From: Carthagonibacter metallireducens
Lineage (GTDB): Bacteria; Gemmatimonadota; Gemmatimonadetes; Palauibacterales; Palauibacteraceae
Assembly: GCA_023554445.1 (NCBI GenBank)
Contig: JAMJQQ010000119.1
Location: 1 to 64,000, forward strand
Length of the DNA: 64,000 bases
Direction: 5' to 3'
The position numbers were made by a program, and so were the translations under genes. The notes beneath the pieces were generated by a model that was not told the origin of the DNA, ran no database searches, and saw nothing but the letters and a program-made list of their open reading frames with translations. The first letter of the stretch is position 1. Every line of letters begins with the position of its first letter. This document shows positions 62,624-64,000 of the stretch, one piece after another.

Positions 62624-63730
62624 TCACACTACCTTACGCAGAACGGCCTCTGTCTCATCGGCTGTCTGGTCCCAGGTGAATCTCGCTGCATGCCCGATCG
62701 CGCCCTGTCCGAGCCGGTCCCGAAGCGCCGGGTCAGCTGCCAGCCTGCCGATCGCATCGGCCCACTTCTCGACGTCGCCGTGCGGGACCAGGTACCCGGA
62801 AACACCGTCCAGGACCGATTCGCGCAGTCCTGGCGCGTCGCTGGCGAGCGAAGGTGTCCCGCACGCAGCCGCTTCTATGTTGCTGATGCCCCACCCCTCT
62901 TTCGGCGAAGGATAAACGTGAGCCCAGGCGCGACGCATCAGTTCCCGCTTCTCCTCCTCCGTAACGTACCCCGCGAAGGTCACGAGGTCTCTCAGCGCCA
63001 GGGAATCGACGAGCGTCTCGAGACGCTGACGATCTTCCCCCTGCCCGGCGATCCGGAACTGTACCGCGGCTCCCCGGTCTCGAAGCAGGGCCAGCGCTCG
63101 CAAGACGATGTCGACGCTCTTGTATCGCTGCAGTCGACCCGCATAGACGATCGTCGGCTCGGCTAATCGCTCTGAAAACTGAGCCGGGCGAAAGAAACCG
63201 TGGTCGATCCCGGGGTAGCTCACCGAGATCCGATCCCGCTGGAATCCACGCTCCACCAGATCGTCCGACGTGCTCTCCGAAATCACCAGTACCGGGATCT
63301 CGGCGTAGGCTGCAGGCATGAGTTTCTCGGCCGTCCACACCACAGCGGCGACCGGTGGCAGTTCCTGCCTGAATGCCGTCGCCCCGAACAGGTGAGGAAC
63401 GAGTGCAACGACCGGAAGTGACGACCACTGCTTGCAGAACAACGGACACTTGTTGATGTCCTCCACGATCACGTCGAATTCGCGTCCTGCTTCGAGCCTG
63501 TCCTTGAAGGCCGAGAGTGCGTGAAGCGCGAAGGTGTATCGAGTTCCGGCACGGACGACTCGCATTCCGTCGAGCCGCGTCTCTGTCGGAGCACCCGTCC
63601 ACCCTGAGCAGAGGAGAGTAACATCGTGCCCCCTGGCCGCGAGTCGTCCGAAAATCTCGTGCAGATGGATCTCCGCTCCACCCGCCCTCGGGTTCTCCCG
63701 ATCCTGCCAGTTCACCACGAGAATCCGCAC
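62624..63730 (-). CDS. Glycosyltransferase family 4 protein
   Basis: A 368-residue GT-B glycosyltransferase. The N-terminal half reads MRILVVNWQDRENPRAGGAE (IHLHEIFGRLAARGHDVTLL), a pattern of sugar-chain synthases of unknown acceptor. The C-terminal half has VYAGRLQRYKSVDIVLRAL and the nucleotide-sugar motif VYPSPKEGWGISNIEAAACG with the donor-binding glutamates. It transfers a sugar from a nucleotide or lipid donor to an unknown glycan. It lies between the partial nusB gene and hpf. Confidence 0.85.
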   Translation of the reverse strand: MRILVVNWQDRENPRAGGAEIHLHEIFGRLAARGHDVTLLCSGWTGAPTETRLDGMRVVRAGTRYTFALHALSAFKDRLEAGREFDVIVEDINKCPLFCKQWSSLPVVALVPHLFGATAFRQELPPVAAVVWTAEKLMPAAYAEIPVLVISESTSDDLVERGFQRDRISVSYPGIDHGFFRPAQFSERLAEPTIVYAGRLQRYKSVDIVLRALALLRDRGAAVQFRIAGQGEDRQRLETLVDSLALRDLVTFAGYVTEEEKRELMRRAWAHVYPSPKEGWGISNIEAAACGTPSLASDAPGLRESVLDGVSGYLVPHGDVEKWADAIGRLAADPALRDRLGQGAIGHAARFTWDQTADETEAVLRKVV

Positions 63731-63741
63731 GCGACGTGTCG

Positions 63742-64000
63742 TCAGAGCTTCTGGTTCCGGCCTCTGGCGACGGCGTCCAGAACGCCGTTGACGAAGCGGG
63801 GACTCTCCTCCGTACCATACCGCTCCGCGAGCCTGATTGCCTCGTGAATTGCGACTCTTGTCGGCACGTCCGGGATCGTCAGCAACTCCGTCGTCGCAAG
63901 TCGCAGAATGCTCCGGTCGATCGCGGTCAGTCGTTCCAACCGCCAGTTCGCGAGGTTCCCCTGAATTCTGCTGTCCACTTCAGGCAGGTGTTCGGCAAGC
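63742..64000 (-). CDS. nusB: Transcription antitermination protein NusB (partial, 5' end beyond window)
   Basis: The visible 85 residues are the C-terminal half of NusB: NWRLERLTAIDRSILRLATTEL then VPTRVAIHEAIRLAERYGTEES and FVNGVLDAVAR, the best-conserved helices. The frame runs off the window edge on the minus strand, so the start is not visible. NusB with NusE/S10 binds boxA and allows antitermination of rRNA operons. It is followed by the glycosyltransferase gene, and the cluster continues into hpf, hprK and the PTS. Confidence 0.92.
   Translation of the reverse strand, partial: LAEHLPEVDSRIQGNLANWRLERLTAIDRSILRLATTELLTIPDVPTRVAIHEAIRLAERYGTEESPRFVNGVLDAVARGRNQKL

Overview
The window comes from a GC-rich, diderm, heterotrophic bacterium. 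Outer-membrane functions are present: LpxH, an LptE-like lipoprotein, a split heptose pathway (two separate HldE halves), an Mla/MCE lipid transport system and a TonB receptor. It also has a cytochrome-oxidase heme pathway gene (ctaB), a complete mannose-type PTS with HPr kinase, and a selenocysteine apparatus (tRNA-Sec and SelB). This mix, with OPT transporters and M64/M3/M20 peptidases, fits Gemmatimonadota best. That assignment is an inference from gene content, not from a marker tree.

Layout. 1-6 kb: two paralogous OPT-family oligopeptide transporters, the second followed by a PqqD-like (RRE-fold) protein; between them on the minus strand lie a PepD-type dipeptidase and a tiny membrane protein coupled to YjbQ. 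6-13 kb: lysine 6-aminotransferase, a DUF1232 protein, a secreted M64 metallopeptidase, small proteins, oligoendopeptidase F and an EVE-domain protein. 13.3-21.6 kb (minus strand): the most unusual block. Three GcvH-like proteins without the lipoyl lysine surround a Tat-exported four-cluster ferredoxin and an NrfD-type quinone-reactive membrane subunit. Next come a histidine kinase with a periplasmic c-type heme site, an NtrC-type sigma-54 activator and an archaemetzincin. 22-24 kb: Na/phosphate symporter, PhoU protein and tRNA-Pro(TGG).

24.2-28.9 kb (minus): an ECF sigma factor, a zinc-finger anti-sigma, a cory-CC-star protein, an ArsA-like ATPase and CstA, tightly overlapping and read as one operon, with a possible 27-residue membrane peptide at the end. 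28.9-35.9 kb: RdgB, CtaB, HldE adenylyltransferase half, cation/proton antiporter, LptE-like and other lipoproteins, a thioesterase, LpxH, a DUF5683-like protein and tRNA-Sec. 35.9-39 kb: RidA, formate-THF ligase and the HldE kinase half. 39.2-41.8 kb: MlaE-MlaF-MlaD. 41.9-43.9 kb: GreA, tmRNA (tag ANDNMALAA), a PTS EIIA of the nitrogen/fructose type and a zinc-ribbon protein.

43.9-46.5 kb: SelB and RecO. 46.6-52.6 kb: a cobalamin uptake operon under a cobalamin riboswitch (BtuF, BtuC, BtuD, TonB receptor and a beta-propeller-like lipoprotein reminiscent of BtuG). 52.6-56.8 kb: MetK, AhcY, bifunctional nuclease and a membrane protein. 56.9-64 kb: NusB (partial), glycosyltransferase, HPF, HprK, PTS EIIA/B/C/D, HPr and EI.

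The candidate for an undescribed system is the GcvH-like/NrfD/ferredoxin operon with its heme-sensing two-component pair. The cory-CC-star/ArsA/CstA operon under its own ECF sigma factor is second. No CRISPR array, insertion sequence or prophage was seen.
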